From Bradyrhizobium nitroreducens (GTDB lineage: Bacteria > Pseudomonadota > Alphaproteobacteria > Rhizobiales > Xanthobacteraceae), in contig NZ_LFJC01000003.1 in assembly GCF_002776695.1 (NCBI RefSeq), positions 3,872,543 through 3,936,542 of the forward strand: DNA of 64,000 nt, read 5' to 3'. A program made the position numbers and the translations under genes. Position 1 is the first letter of the stretch, and each line of letters opens with the position of its first letter. The notes beneath the pieces were generated by a model. It was not told the DNA's origin and ran no database searches. It saw only the letters and a list, made by a program, of their open reading frames with translations. Below are positions 34,000 through 42,810 of the stretch, piece after piece.

Positions 34000-36480
34000 A
34001 TGACCACCCCTCCGAAGACTGTCGCCGATGAGCTCGCAGCCGAGAATGCGCGGCTGCGCAGCGAGCTCGCGATTGCGCGGGACCGCCAAAGCGCCAGCGC
34101 CGAGATCCTGCGTACCATCGCGGCCTCGCCCTCCGATGCCCGGCCGGTGTTCGAGGCAATTGCGTCGAGTTCCAGGCGCCTGCTCGGCGGCTTCTCCGCC
34201 ACCGTGCTCCGGTTCATCGGCGATGAGCTGCATCTCGTCGCCTACACGCCGACCAGCCCCGAGGCTGACGAAGGGCTCAAGGCCTCGTTCCCGCGCAAGA
34301 TCTCGGAGTTTCCGACCTTTGCCCTGGTGCGCGGCGGCGAGACGATCCAGTTTCCCGACAGCGAGGCCGCTGACGTCCCGCAGCTGAACCGCGAGCTGGC
34401 GCGGCTGCGCGGCTTCCGCAGCGTGCTGTTCATGCCGCTGATGAACCGCGGCACGCCGGTCGGCATGATCAGCGTCACGCGCGCCGAGCCGGGCGCGTTC
34501 GCGGCCGATCTCGTCGAGCTGCTGCAGACCTTTGCCGACCAGGCCGTGATCGCGATCGAGAATGCACGCCTGTTCAACGAGACGAAAGAGACGCTGGAAC
34601 GCCAGACCGCAACCGCCGACATCCTCAAGGTGATGGCGGCCTCGCCCTCCGACGTGCAGCCGGTGTTCGACGCCATCGCCGCCAACGCCAACCGGCTGAT
34701 CGGCGGCTTCTCCACGGCGGTGCTGCGCTATGTCGACGGCGCGGCCCACCTTGCCGCCTTCACGCCGACCGATCCGGCCGGCGATCGGGTGCTGCAGGCC
34801 TCGTTCCCGGTCCCCTTCGCGCGCTTCCCGCCCTACCCGCTCGTGGCCAAGGGGGCCGCGGCGCAATTGCCCGACACCGAGCTGGAGCCGGCCGCGCGCG
34901 ACATCGCGCGCGCCCGCGGCTATCGCAGCATGCTGTTCGCGCCCCTGATGAGCGAGGGCGAGGCGATCGGCCTCATCATCGCGACACGCCGCGCGACCGG
35001 TGCGTTCGCCGACCATCACGTGCGGCTGCTGCAGACCTTCGCCGACCAGGCGGTGATCGCCATCAAGAATGTCAGCCTGTTCAATGCGACGCGGGAGGCG
35101 CTGGAGCGCCAGACCGCGACCGCCGACATCCTCAAGGTGATCGCCGCCTCGCCCGCCGACGTCACGCCGGTGTTCCAGGCCATTTCCGACAGCGCCAAGA
35201 CGCTGATCGGCGGACATTCGTCCACCGTCACCCGCCTCAAGGACGGCATGCTGCACCTGGCCGCCTTCACCACCGACAACGAAGCCGGCAATGCCGATCT
35301 GCTCAGTTCGTTCCCCGCACCGCTGGCGTCGCCGGGGATTCACAGCCGGGTCGCTCTAAGCGGAGAATATGCCTTCCGCAGCGACATGCAGAACGAGCCT
35401 GATCTGACCGAGGCCATGAAGGAGCTGGCGCGCACCCGGGGCTATCGCAGCATCCTGGTGGTGCCGATGCTGCGCGACGGCATCGCGATCGGCACCATCG
35501 CGGTGACGCGACCCGAAGCTGGCCAATTCCCGGACAAGGCGATCAACCTGCTCAAGACCTTCGCCGACCAGGCCGTGATCGCGATCGAGAACACGCGCCT
35601 GTTCAACGAGGTGCAGGATCGCACGCGCGAGCTTGCGAAATCGCTCGACGATCTGCGCGCGGCGCAGGACCGGCTGGTCCAGACCGAAAAGCTCGCTTCC
35701 CTCGGCCAGCTCACCGCCGGCATCGCGCACGAGATCAAGAACCCGCTCAACTTCGTCAACAATTTTGCCTCGCTCTCGGCCGAATTGACCGACGAGCTGA
35801 ACGAGGTGCTCGCACCCGCCGCCCTTGCTGACGATATCCGCAGCGAGGTCGACGAGCTCACGGGGCTCCTGAAGGACAATCTCGAAAAGGTCGTGCAGCA
35901 CGGACGGCGCGCCGATTCCATCGTCAAGAACATGCTGCTGCATTCGCGCGAGGGCGGCGGCGAGCATCGGCTGAGCGACGTCAACGCGGTGGTCGAGGAA
36001 AGCCTCAACCTCGCCTATCACGGGGCGCGGGCCGAGACGCCGCAGTTCGACGTGACGCTCGAACGCGACTTCGATCCCGCGGCAGGCTCGGCCGATGTGT
36101 TTCCGCAGGAGATCACGCGGGTGCTGCTGAACCTGATCGGAAACGGCTTCTACGCGGTCACCAGGCGCAAGGCGGACAACGCGGCGGCCGGTTACGAGCC
36201 GGTCGTGACCGCCGCGACCCGCGACCGCGGCGATCACGTCGAAATCCGCATCCGCGACAACGGCACGGGCATCCCGGACGAGGTGAAGGAGAAGATGTTC
36301 AATCCGTTCTTCACCACCAAGCCGGCCGGCGAAGGCACCGGGCTCGGACTGTCGATGAGTCACGACATCGTGGTGAAGCAGCATGGCGGCACGATCGACG
36401 TCGCGACCACGCCTGGCGAGTTCACCGAATTCACCATTCTGCTGCCGCGGAGGAGCAGCTTCCCGGATGCTGCGGGCTAG
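34000..36480 (+). CDS. Soluble sensor histidine kinase with three GAF domains
   Basis: An 826-aa kinase without membrane segments. Three GAF domains lie near residues 45-185, 215-360 and 388-530. Each is introduced by a repeated linker (ILxxxAASPxDxxPVFxAI), so they arose by duplication. A coiled coil leads to the dimerisation/phosphoacceptor segment GIAHEIKNPLNFVNNF with the phospho-histidine at about 577. The ATPase domain shows LLNLIGNGFYAV (N box), DNGTGIP (G1) and GEGTGLGLSMSHDIV (G2). No response-regulator gene is adjacent, so its partner is elsewhere. GAF ligands could be small molecules, haem or chromophore. I chose the ATG at 34000; a GTG at 33964 is also possible, and neither has a good ribosome-binding site. 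Confidence 0.88.
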   Translation: MTTPPKTVADELAAENARLRSELAIARDRQSASAEILRTIAASPSDARPVFEAIASSSRRLLGGFSATVLRFIGDELHLVAYTPTSPEADEGLKASFPRKISEFPTFALVRGGETIQFPDSEAADVPQLNRELARLRGFRSVLFMPLMNRGTPVGMISVTRAEPGAFAADLVELLQTFADQAVIAIENARLFNETKETLERQTATADILKVMAASPSDVQPVFDAIAANANRLIGGFSTAVLRYVDGAAHLAAFTPTDPAGDRVLQASFPVPFARFPPYPLVAKGAAAQLPDTELEPAARDIARARGYRSMLFAPLMSEGEAIGLIIATRRATGAFADHHVRLLQTFADQAVIAIKNVSLFNATREALERQTATADILKVIAASPADVTPVFQAISDSAKTLIGGHSSTVTRLKDGMLHLAAFTTDNEAGNADLLSSFPAPLASPGIHSRVALSGEYAFRSDMQNEPDLTEAMKELARTRGYRSILVVPMLRDGIAIGTIAVTRPEAGQFPDKAINLLKTFADQAVIAIENTRLFNEVQDRTRELAKSLDDLRAAQDRLVQTEKLASLGQLTAGIAHEIKNPLNFVNNFASLSAELTDELNEVLAPAALADDIRSEVDELTGLLKDNLEKVVQHGRRADSIVKNMLLHSREGGGEHRLSDVNAVVEESLNLAYHGARAETPQFDVTLERDFDPAAGSADVFPQEITRVLLNLIGNGFYAVTRRKADNAAAGYEPVVTAATRDRGDHVEIRIRDNGTGIPDEVKEKMFNPFFTTKPAGEGTGLGLSMSHDIVVKQHGGTIDVATTPGEFTEFTILLPRRSSFPDAAG

Positions 36481-36484
36481 CGCC

Positions 36485-38068
36485 CTACTCCGCCATCTCG
36501 ACGGGCTGCTGCGCCGAGGGGCCGGCCAGCGGCCGCTCCTCCATCGCGATCAGGCACAGCGCGGCGGTGGTCATCAGCGCGGTGGCGGCGCCGAACACGT
36601 AGCGGAAGGCGTGCCGCATGTCCTCGGCGGGAATGGCGACGCTACCGGCGGCGTGGTGCTCGCCGGCGAGCGGAACGTCGATGCCGAGCGCGATGAGCAG
36701 GATCGCGGCGAAGGCGGCGACCGTGAACGAGGACATCAGCGAGCGGAAGAAGTTCATCGCGCCGGTGATGGTGCCGACTTGCGGGCGCGCGACCGAGTTC
36801 TGCAGCGAGACCACGCAGACCGGGAACGTGGTGCCGAGCCCGAGCGCGAACGCCGCCATCAGTGTGAGCAATCCCCACAGCGGCAAGGTGGTGAGCGTGA
36901 GGCCGAGGCCGCACAGCGCGGCCCAGGACGTGCCGATGATGGCGACGCGCTTGTAGTGTTTTGCCCGGGCCATGGTGCGGCCGGCGACGGCCGCGCCGAC
37001 GGTCGAGACCGCCGCGAGCGGGATCAGCGCAAGCCCCGCCTCGCTTGCACTCAAATGGTAGACCGACTCGTAATAGAGCGGCAGCTGCACGGTGAGGCCG
37101 GTGATCGCCCCGAGCCCGCAGCCGCCGGCGGTCAGCGCGAACGGCGCCACCGATCCCGTCAGCAAGGGCAGCGGCAGGAACGGCTCGTCGGCCCGCCGCG
37201 CGTGCCACACGAAGCTGACCGCGAGCGCGACGGCACCACCCACCATCGCCAGCACGGTCGGCGACAGCCAGGGATAGCGCGTGCCGCCCCAGGTCAGCAC
37301 CAGCATGAAGACGACGGCGGAGGCCATCAGCAATACGCCGCCGAGCCAGTCGACCTTGCGCTTGCGGTGGAACACCGGGATCTTCTTCATCTTCGGCAGC
37401 AGCATCACGATGGCGGCGGCCGCGAGCGGCAGATTGATCCAGAAGATCATCGACCAGTGCAGATGCTCGGCGAACACGCCGCCGATGACGGGGCCGAGGA
37501 TACCGCCGACCATCCAGACGCTGGAGAAATAGGCCTGGTACTGGCCGCGCTCGCGCGGAGAGACGACGTCGGAGATCACGGTCTGCACGACCGGCATGAT
37601 GCCGCCGCCGCCGAGCCCCTGCAGGCCGCGCGCCAGGATCAGCATCGGCATGTTCGGCGCGATCGCGCACAGCACCGAGCCCGCGACGAACAGGCTGAGC
37701 GAGATGATGATCATGGCGCGGCGGCCATAGATGTCGCTCAAGGTGCCGAACACCGGCGCGACCGCGGTCGAGGCGAGCAGATAGGCGGTGATGACCCAGG
37801 AGAGATTGGAGACGTCCTGGAACTGGCGCCCGATGGTCGGCAGCGCGGTCGCCACGATGGTCTGGTCGAGCGCCGCCAGGAACATCGTCAGCATCAGGCT
37901 GATGACGATGGTGCGGACCTCGTCCTGTGACAGCGGCGCCGGCGGCGTGATGGACGGGGCGTCATCGACGCTGATGACCTCGCTCGGCAGCCGGGACAGC
38001 TCCTCGGCAAGGTCGTCGGGCAAAGTCTGGATGTCGGCAGAACTGCTCCGCCGGTCGAACTTGTTCAT
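36485..38068 (-). CDS. MFS transporter of the DHA2 (EmrB/QacA) family
   Basis: A 527-aa drug:H+ antiporter with about 14 predicted membrane helices after a 50-residue cytoplasmic N-terminus. The family signatures are present: LAALDQTIVATALPTI in TM1, WVITAYLLASTAVAPVFGTLSDIYGRR for motif A, and ARGLQGLGGGGIMPV with the export-specific motif following. Such pumps expel drugs, dyes or siderophores across the inner membrane. No membrane-fusion (EmrA-like) gene is adjacent, so it may work alone. It converges with the histidine kinase gene, with only 4 bp between the two stops. The substrate cannot be inferred. Confidence 0.9.
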   Translation of the reverse strand: MNKFDRRSSSADIQTLPDDLAEELSRLPSEVISVDDAPSITPPAPLSQDEVRTIVISLMLTMFLAALDQTIVATALPTIGRQFQDVSNLSWVITAYLLASTAVAPVFGTLSDIYGRRAMIIISLSLFVAGSVLCAIAPNMPMLILARGLQGLGGGGIMPVVQTVISDVVSPRERGQYQAYFSSVWMVGGILGPVIGGVFAEHLHWSMIFWINLPLAAAAIVMLLPKMKKIPVFHRKRKVDWLGGVLLMASAVVFMLVLTWGGTRYPWLSPTVLAMVGGAVALAVSFVWHARRADEPFLPLPLLTGSVAPFALTAGGCGLGAITGLTVQLPLYYESVYHLSASEAGLALIPLAAVSTVGAAVAGRTMARAKHYKRVAIIGTSWAALCGLGLTLTTLPLWGLLTLMAAFALGLGTTFPVCVVSLQNSVARPQVGTITGAMNFFRSLMSSFTVAAFAAILLIALGIDVPLAGEHHAAGSVAIPAEDMRHAFRYVFGAATALMTTAALCLIAMEERPLAGPSAQQPVEMAE

Positions 38069-38233
38069 CTCGCTCGGATGCCGTGTGGCGGCGCAACGCC
38101 GCGTAGGATTCGTTCTATGCAGCCCAATGTAGACAGCAAAGATCTTCCCAGGCAGGCACCGCGGCGCATGGGTGCATCCCGCCCCCGGGTCATCCCGAAC
38201 CCGTGATCGTCGCCAGGACCTGACGGCGGCGGC

Positions 38234-38749
38234 TCAGTCCTTCGGACGTCGCTTCAGGCGGGCCCGTTTCGGCAGCTGCGCCGGCCATTGCACGATGTGG
38301 TTCTCGAGCTCCTCGTCCGGAATCTCCTCCTCGCTGCCCTCGACACGGTCGCGCACGGAGACACCGGCGTCATGCACGGTGTTGGGATCGCCGGAGACCA
38401 GGGGATGCCACCAATAGAGGTCGCGCCCCTCGGCAACGAGCTTGTAGCCGCAGCTCGGCGGCAGCCAGTTCAGGGTGCGGACATTGGCCGGCGTCAGGCG
38501 GACGCAATCCGGAACCTTGTCGGACCGATTCGGATAGTCCTTGCAGGCGCAGCTCGTCCCATCGAGCAATTTGCAGCCGATATGGGTGAAATAGATCTTC
38601 CCTGTATCCTCGTCCTCGAGCTTGTTCAGGCAGCAGCGCCCGCAGCCGTCGCACAGGCTTTCCCATTCGACCGCCGACATCTCTTCCAACGTCTTGGTTT
38701 TCCAGAAGAATTCTTCCTGCGGGGAAGGTCGTTTGGGAGCTGCGGTCAT
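38234..38749 (-). CDS. YcgN family cysteine-cluster protein
   Basis: A 171-aa protein of the UPF0260/YcgN family. The cysteine-rich block LCDGCGRCCLNKLED (residues about 34-48), then GCKLLDGTSCACKDYPNRS and SCGYKLV, is characteristic and suggests a metal or iron-sulphur site. The family is widespread in Proteobacteria but its function is not established. I chose the ATG at 38749 (MTAAPKRPSP), preceded by GAGG; a longer frame to 38788 would add 13 residues (MASPSLFRTLLRR) with no ribosome-binding site. It stands alone between an MFS gene and the divergent PBP1A gene. Confidence 0.83.
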   Translation of the reverse strand: MTAAPKRPSPQEEFFWKTKTLEEMSAVEWESLCDGCGRCCLNKLEDEDTGKIYFTHIGCKLLDGTSCACKDYPNRSDKVPDCVRLTPANVRTLNWLPPSCGYKLVAEGRDLYWWHPLVSGDPNTVHDAGVSVRDRVEGSEEEIPDEELENHIVQWPAQLPKRARLKRRPKD

Positions 38750-39043
38750 GCGCCTCAACAAGGTTCGAAAGAGTGACGGCGACGCCATCTAGGCCGTAGC
38801 ACCGGGATGCCGCAAGCAGGCGCCTTTCGAGGCCCGTAATGAACCGGGGTCAATTAGGCCTGTTGTTCAAAATCGCGAGCGTGACCATTGGTTTATGGAC
38901 CCCGCTCGGCTAGAAGGAACATGAAGTCCCCCCTCGGATGCGAACCGGGCGCCTTGGGTTTGCCGCAACATTCCCGCAAGACGTTTCGGTGCCGCCCCGG
39001 CCGGGTGCTTGAACGCTGTCGAAGCGAGCCTCAAGGGTTCTAG

Positions 39044-41329
39044 GTGGTCCAGAATACACCATCCAACTGGAAGAGCCGCATCCGGAATTTCTTTCTGGAC
39101 CTCGACGCGCGCATCGACTCCTCGCTGTTCTCCTCGGCCAAGGGCATCCGCGAGCTCTACGAGCGCTACTCGACCTTCATGGACCGGTTCTATGTCGGAC
39201 GCTGGAAGCGCTGGGTGTTCATCGAGCCGCTGTCGGAAGCCGCAACCCTCGGCCTCGGCGGCCTCATCGTGATGCTCACGCTCGCCATCCCCGCCTTCCG
39301 CGAGACCGCGGACGAGGACTGGCTGAAGAAGTCCGACCTCGCGGTGACCTTCCTCGACCGCTACGGCAATCCGATCGGCAGCCGCGGCATCAAGCACAAC
39401 GACTCGATCCCGCTGGAAGATTTTCCTGACGTGCTGATCAAGGCGACGCTGGCGACCGAAGACCGCCGCTTCTACGAGCATTTCGGCATCGACATCGCCG
39501 GCACCGCGCGCGCGCTCGTCACCAACGCGCAGGCCGGCGGCGTCCGCCAGGGCGGTTCCTCGATCACCCAGCAGCTCGCCAAGAACCTGTTCCTGAGCAA
39601 CGAGCGCACCATCGAGCGCAAGGTCAACGAGGCCTTCCTCGCGGTCTGGCTGGAATGGCGCCTGACCAAGAACGAGATCCTCAAGCTGTATCTGGACCGC
39701 GCTTACATGGGCGGCGGCACCTTTGGCGTGGATGGAGCTGCGCATTTCTACTTCAACAAGTCGGCGCGCGACGTGACGCTGGCCGAAGCGGCGATGCTCG
39801 CCGGCCTGTTCAAGGCGCCGACCAAATACGCCCCCCACATCAACCTGCCCGCCGCCCGCGCCCGCGCCAACGTCGTGCTCGACAATCTCGTCGATGCCGG
39901 CTTCATGACCGAGGGCCAGGTGTTCGGTGCCCGCCGCAATCCGGCCTTCGCGGTCGACCGCCGCGACGAGGCTTCGCCGAACTATTATCTCGACTACGCC
40001 TTCGACGAGATGCGCAAGCTGGTCGACACTTTCCCGAAGTCGTACACCGAGCGCGTCTTCGTGGTGCGGCTTGCCATCGACACCAACGTGCAGAAGGCGG
40101 CGGAAGACGCGGTGGAGAACCAGCTGCGCCAGTTCGGCCGCGATTATCACGCGACGCAGGCGGCGACCGTGGTGTCCGATCTCGACGGCGGCATCCGCGC
40201 CATGGTCGGCGGCCGCGACTATGGCGCCAGCCAGTTCAACCGCGCCACCGACGCCTATCGCCAGCCGGGTTCGTCGTTCAAGCCGTACGTCTACACCACG
40301 GCGCTGCTCAACGGCTTCACCCCGAACTCGATCGTGGTCGATGGCCCGGTCTGCATCGGCAATTGGTGTCCGCAGAACTATGGCCATTCCTATTCCGGTT
40401 CGGTGACGCTGACGCAGGCGATCACGCGCTCGATCAACGTGGTGCCGGTGAAGCTGTCGATCGCGATCGGCCAGAAGAACGAGCCCAAGGCCTCGAACCC
40501 GGCCAAGGTGGGCCGCGCCAAGATCGTCGAGGTCGCGCGCCGCTTCGGCCTGAAGGCGCCGCTGCCCGACACGCCGTCGATGCCGATCGGCTCGGACGAG
40601 GTCACCGTGCTCGAGCACGCCGTGGCCTACGTGACCTTCCCCAACCGCGGCAAGTCCGTGACGCCGCACTCCGTGCTCGAGGTGCGTACCGGCGCGGGCG
40701 ATCTCGTCTGGCGCTGGGACCGCGACGGTCCGAAGCCGAAGCAGGCCATCCCGCCCAACATCGCCGCCGACATGGCAGGCATGATGAGCCACGTCGTCAG
40801 CGAAGGCACCGCGCGCCGCGCCGCCCTCGACGGCATCCCGACCGCGGGCAAGACCGGCACGACTAATGCGTATCGCGACGCCTGGTTCGTCGGCTACACC
40901 GGCAATTTCAGCTGCGCGGTGTGGTACGGCAACGACGACTATTCGCCGACCAACCGCATGACCGGCGGCTCGCTGCCGGCGCAGACCTGGCACGACATCA
41001 TGGTCGCGGCGCATCAGGGCGTCGAGGTCCGGGAAATTCCCGGCGTCGGCATGGGCCAGAAGCTGCCGCCGCAGCACGTGACCAACGCGCAGGCCAACGC
41101 GGCGCCGAAGGTGCTGGAGACCAAGCCGGGTCCGCCGCCGGTCCTGACCAAGCGCGGCGCCGACATCCTGGTGCGCGTCGAGAAGCTGCTCGACGACGCC
41201 GCCAAGACCGCGAACAAATCGGCTGACAACGACGGCAAGCCGGCCAAGCCCTCGTCGACGAGCGCGCTCGCCTTCCCGCAGAACTATGCGGAAGAGAATG
41301 CGAACGCAGCCGCCCCGCGCAAGAACTGA
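39044..41329 (+). CDS. Class A penicillin-binding protein 1A, bifunctional murein synthase
   Basis: A 761-aa class A PBP. One membrane anchor lies near residues 68-90. The glycosyltransferase (GT51) domain follows, with the catalytic glutamate in ATEDRRFYEHFG and the second motif QGGSSITQQLAKN. The transpeptidase domain has SSFK (PGSSFKPY, near residue 408), SIN (ITRSINVVP) and KTGTT near 605. It polymerises and cross-links peptidoglycan at the periplasmic face. The start appears to be GTG at 39044 (VQNTPSNWKSR). The C-terminus is alanine- and proline-rich. It is followed after 9 bp by the DUF1214/DUF1254 pair, a fixed arrangement that may mean a shared transcript. Confidence 0.92.
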   Translation: MVQNTPSNWKSRIRNFFLDLDARIDSSLFSSAKGIRELYERYSTFMDRFYVGRWKRWVFIEPLSEAATLGLGGLIVMLTLAIPAFRETADEDWLKKSDLAVTFLDRYGNPIGSRGIKHNDSIPLEDFPDVLIKATLATEDRRFYEHFGIDIAGTARALVTNAQAGGVRQGGSSITQQLAKNLFLSNERTIERKVNEAFLAVWLEWRLTKNEILKLYLDRAYMGGGTFGVDGAAHFYFNKSARDVTLAEAAMLAGLFKAPTKYAPHINLPAARARANVVLDNLVDAGFMTEGQVFGARRNPAFAVDRRDEASPNYYLDYAFDEMRKLVDTFPKSYTERVFVVRLAIDTNVQKAAEDAVENQLRQFGRDYHATQAATVVSDLDGGIRAMVGGRDYGASQFNRATDAYRQPGSSFKPYVYTTALLNGFTPNSIVVDGPVCIGNWCPQNYGHSYSGSVTLTQAITRSINVVPVKLSIAIGQKNEPKASNPAKVGRAKIVEVARRFGLKAPLPDTPSMPIGSDEVTVLEHAVAYVTFPNRGKSVTPHSVLEVRTGAGDLVWRWDRDGPKPKQAIPPNIAADMAGMMSHVVSEGTARRAALDGIPTAGKTGTTNAYRDAWFVGYTGNFSCAVWYGNDDYSPTNRMTGGSLPAQTWHDIMVAAHQGVEVREIPGVGMGQKLPPQHVTNAQANAAPKVLETKPGPPPVLTKRGADILVRVEKLLDDAAKTANKSADNDGKPAKPSSTSALAFPQNYAEENANAAAPRKN

Positions 41330-41338
41330 TCGAAACCC

Positions 41339-41917
41339 GTGCGGCTGATCCTGATCACATTGACGGCGCTCCTGCTTGCGACGGTCGTGGGCGTCGGCGC
41401 GACCTGGATGACGACGACGCGCGGCACCGAGATCGGCGCGCTGACCATCGGCGCCTGGACCGCCCGTCCCCGCACCGGCACCGCCGACGTCGACCCCTAT
41501 TCGCGCGCCACCATCGTGCGCAACGGCGAGCTGCCGATCGGCACCGGCGACGGCGTCGCCTTCACCGCGCGCGCCGACGACAAGAAGAAGCCGCTCGACG
41601 GCCGCTGCGACGTGATCGTCTCCGGCGTGACGCCGCCGGCACGGTTCTGGACGCTGACGCTGTACGACCGCAAGGGCCATCTCGTCGCCAATTCGCTGCA
41701 GCGCTACGGCTTCACCAGCCAGGAGATCGTGCGCCAGTCCGACGGCTCGTTCGAGATCCGCATCGCCTCGCGCTCGCGTGCCGGCAACTGGCTGCCGACC
41801 GGCGGCATCGAGCGCTACACCTTGATGCTGCGCCTCTACGACACCCCGGTCGGCGTCGCCACGCGCACCCAGCGCGATGCGCCGATGCCCTCCATCTCGA
41901 CGGTGGGCTGCTCATGA
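41339..41917 (+). CDS. DUF1214 domain-containing exported protein
   Basis: A 192-aa protein that starts with GTG and one N-terminal hydrophobic helix (RLILITLTALLLATVVGVGA), either a signal or an anchor. The rest is a beta-rich DUF1214 domain: RCDVIVSGVTPPARFWTLTLYD, then GSFEIRIASRSRAGNWLPTGG and RYTLMLRLYDTP. The last pattern is diagnostic of DUF1214, which usually occurs together with DUF1254, as here in the next gene. It lies 9 bp after PBP1A and overlaps the next gene by 4 nt (ATGA). No biochemical function is known. A cell-envelope role is suggested by the context. Confidence 0.85.
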   Translation: MRLILITLTALLLATVVGVGATWMTTTRGTEIGALTIGAWTARPRTGTADVDPYSRATIVRNGELPIGTGDGVAFTARADDKKKPLDGRCDVIVSGVTPPARFWTLTLYDRKGHLVANSLQRYGFTSQEIVRQSDGSFEIRIASRSRAGNWLPTGGIERYTLMLRLYDTPVGVATRTQRDAPMPSISTVGCS

Positions 41918-42498
41918 TCCGCCTGGCGTTCACCATCGTTGCCGGGATCGTGCTGGGCCTCGTCGTCCATCTGGTCAGCGTGCTGGCACTGCCGCGGATC
42001 GCGACGCAGGACGCCTATTCGCGCCTGACGCCGATGACGAAGGTGAACGGCGTCACCCAGCTTCCCCTCGCCGATCCCTCGACCTCGCCGATGCCGTTCA
42101 TGGATCCGGCCTTTGCGCTGGCGATCTGCCGCTATGACCTCACGGGCGGACCGATCAAGCTCACGGTCCCGGTGAGCCAGGCCTACACCTCGGTGTCGTT
42201 CTATACCCGCAACGAGATCGCCTATTACGCCATCAACGACCGCTCGGCAGGCCGCAAGGTGATCGAGCTCGATTTGATGACGGAGGCGCAGCACAACGAG
42301 CTGCCGGAGGACGAAGAGGTCACCGCGGCCGACCGCCTGATCATCGACTCGCCCAGCACCACCGGCCTGATCGTGATGAAGGCGCTCGCCCCCGAGCCCG
42401 GCCTGATGCCGCAGGCGCAGGCGACGCTGGCCGCCGCAACGTGCGGACCGCAGACCGAGCCGCCCGCCAAGGCCGAAGCGCCGCGCGGCCGGCGCTGA
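41914..42498 (+). CDS. DUF1254 domain-containing membrane-anchored protein
   Basis: A 194-aa protein with an N-terminal hydrophobic helix (IRLAFTIVAGIVLGLVVHLV). The DUF1254-like portion follows, with DAYSRLTPMTKVNGVTQLP, FAICRYDLTGGPIKLTVP-like blocks (here FALAICRYDLTGG) and YTSVSFYTRNEIAYYAIND. The ATG overlaps the DUF1214 stop codon in an ATGA arrangement, so translation is coupled. The pair forms the full DUF1254-DUF1214 architecture that in longer proteins is one chain. The C-terminus is alanine- and proline-rich. Function unknown. Confidence 0.83.
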   Translation: MIRLAFTIVAGIVLGLVVHLVSVLALPRIATQDAYSRLTPMTKVNGVTQLPLADPSTSPMPFMDPAFALAICRYDLTGGPIKLTVPVSQAYTSVSFYTRNEIAYYAINDRSAGRKVIELDLMTEAQHNELPEDEEVTAADRLIIDSPSTTGLIVMKALAPEPGLMPQAQATLAAATCGPQTEPPAKAEAPRGRR

Positions 42499-42670
42499 GC
42501 GGATATTTAGGCGAGCTCAATACAAAAACTGAAAAACAACCCCATGCACAGTAGCGGGGGTGTTGAAATCATTGCCTCTTCGAGAGCGCCAGGAAGCTGT
42601 CGCCGCGACGACACCGCTTTGACCCGTCCGGGCAAAACAGCGGCATGCTGGCGAAGATCGTCGTTCTCAA

Positions 42671-42810
42671 TCAATGAATGATCTCGGCCAGGAAATCCCG
42701 CGCCCGCTCCGTCCCGCGCGAGGTCGACCATGATGTCGAGCACCTCCTTGACCATCCCGGGGGCGAGTGCGGAGATCGGCTCGTCAAATGCGCGCGGCCG
42801 GGCAACTTCA
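42671..42810 (-). pseudogene. Remnant of an amino-acid ABC transporter ATPase (GlnQ type)
   Basis: On the minus strand, the frame ending near 42705 reads FDEPISALAPGMVKEVLDIMVDLAR, which matches the Walker B and D-loop segment of GlnQ-type ATPases (FDEPTSALDPEMVKEVLD). About 10 nt later, in a different frame, ERARDFLAEIIH ends at TGA 42671-42673; this matches the last residues of the same proteins. The 50-60 residues between, including the switch histidine, are missing and the frame is broken. The key D-loop aspartate is also lost (SALAP for SALDP). Nothing upstream of the Walker B segment survives. This is a decayed gene end. Confidence 0.7.

Noticed and set aside
36383..37930. 515-codon plus-strand frame opposite the DHA2 transporter
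   Set aside because: It is a shadow of the transporter gene with extreme Arg/Gln/His bias.
38867..41680. 937-codon minus-strand frame opposite PBP1A
   Set aside because: It is antisense to a gene with all catalytic motifs intact, and its text is low-complexity Arg/Gly/Val/Asp.
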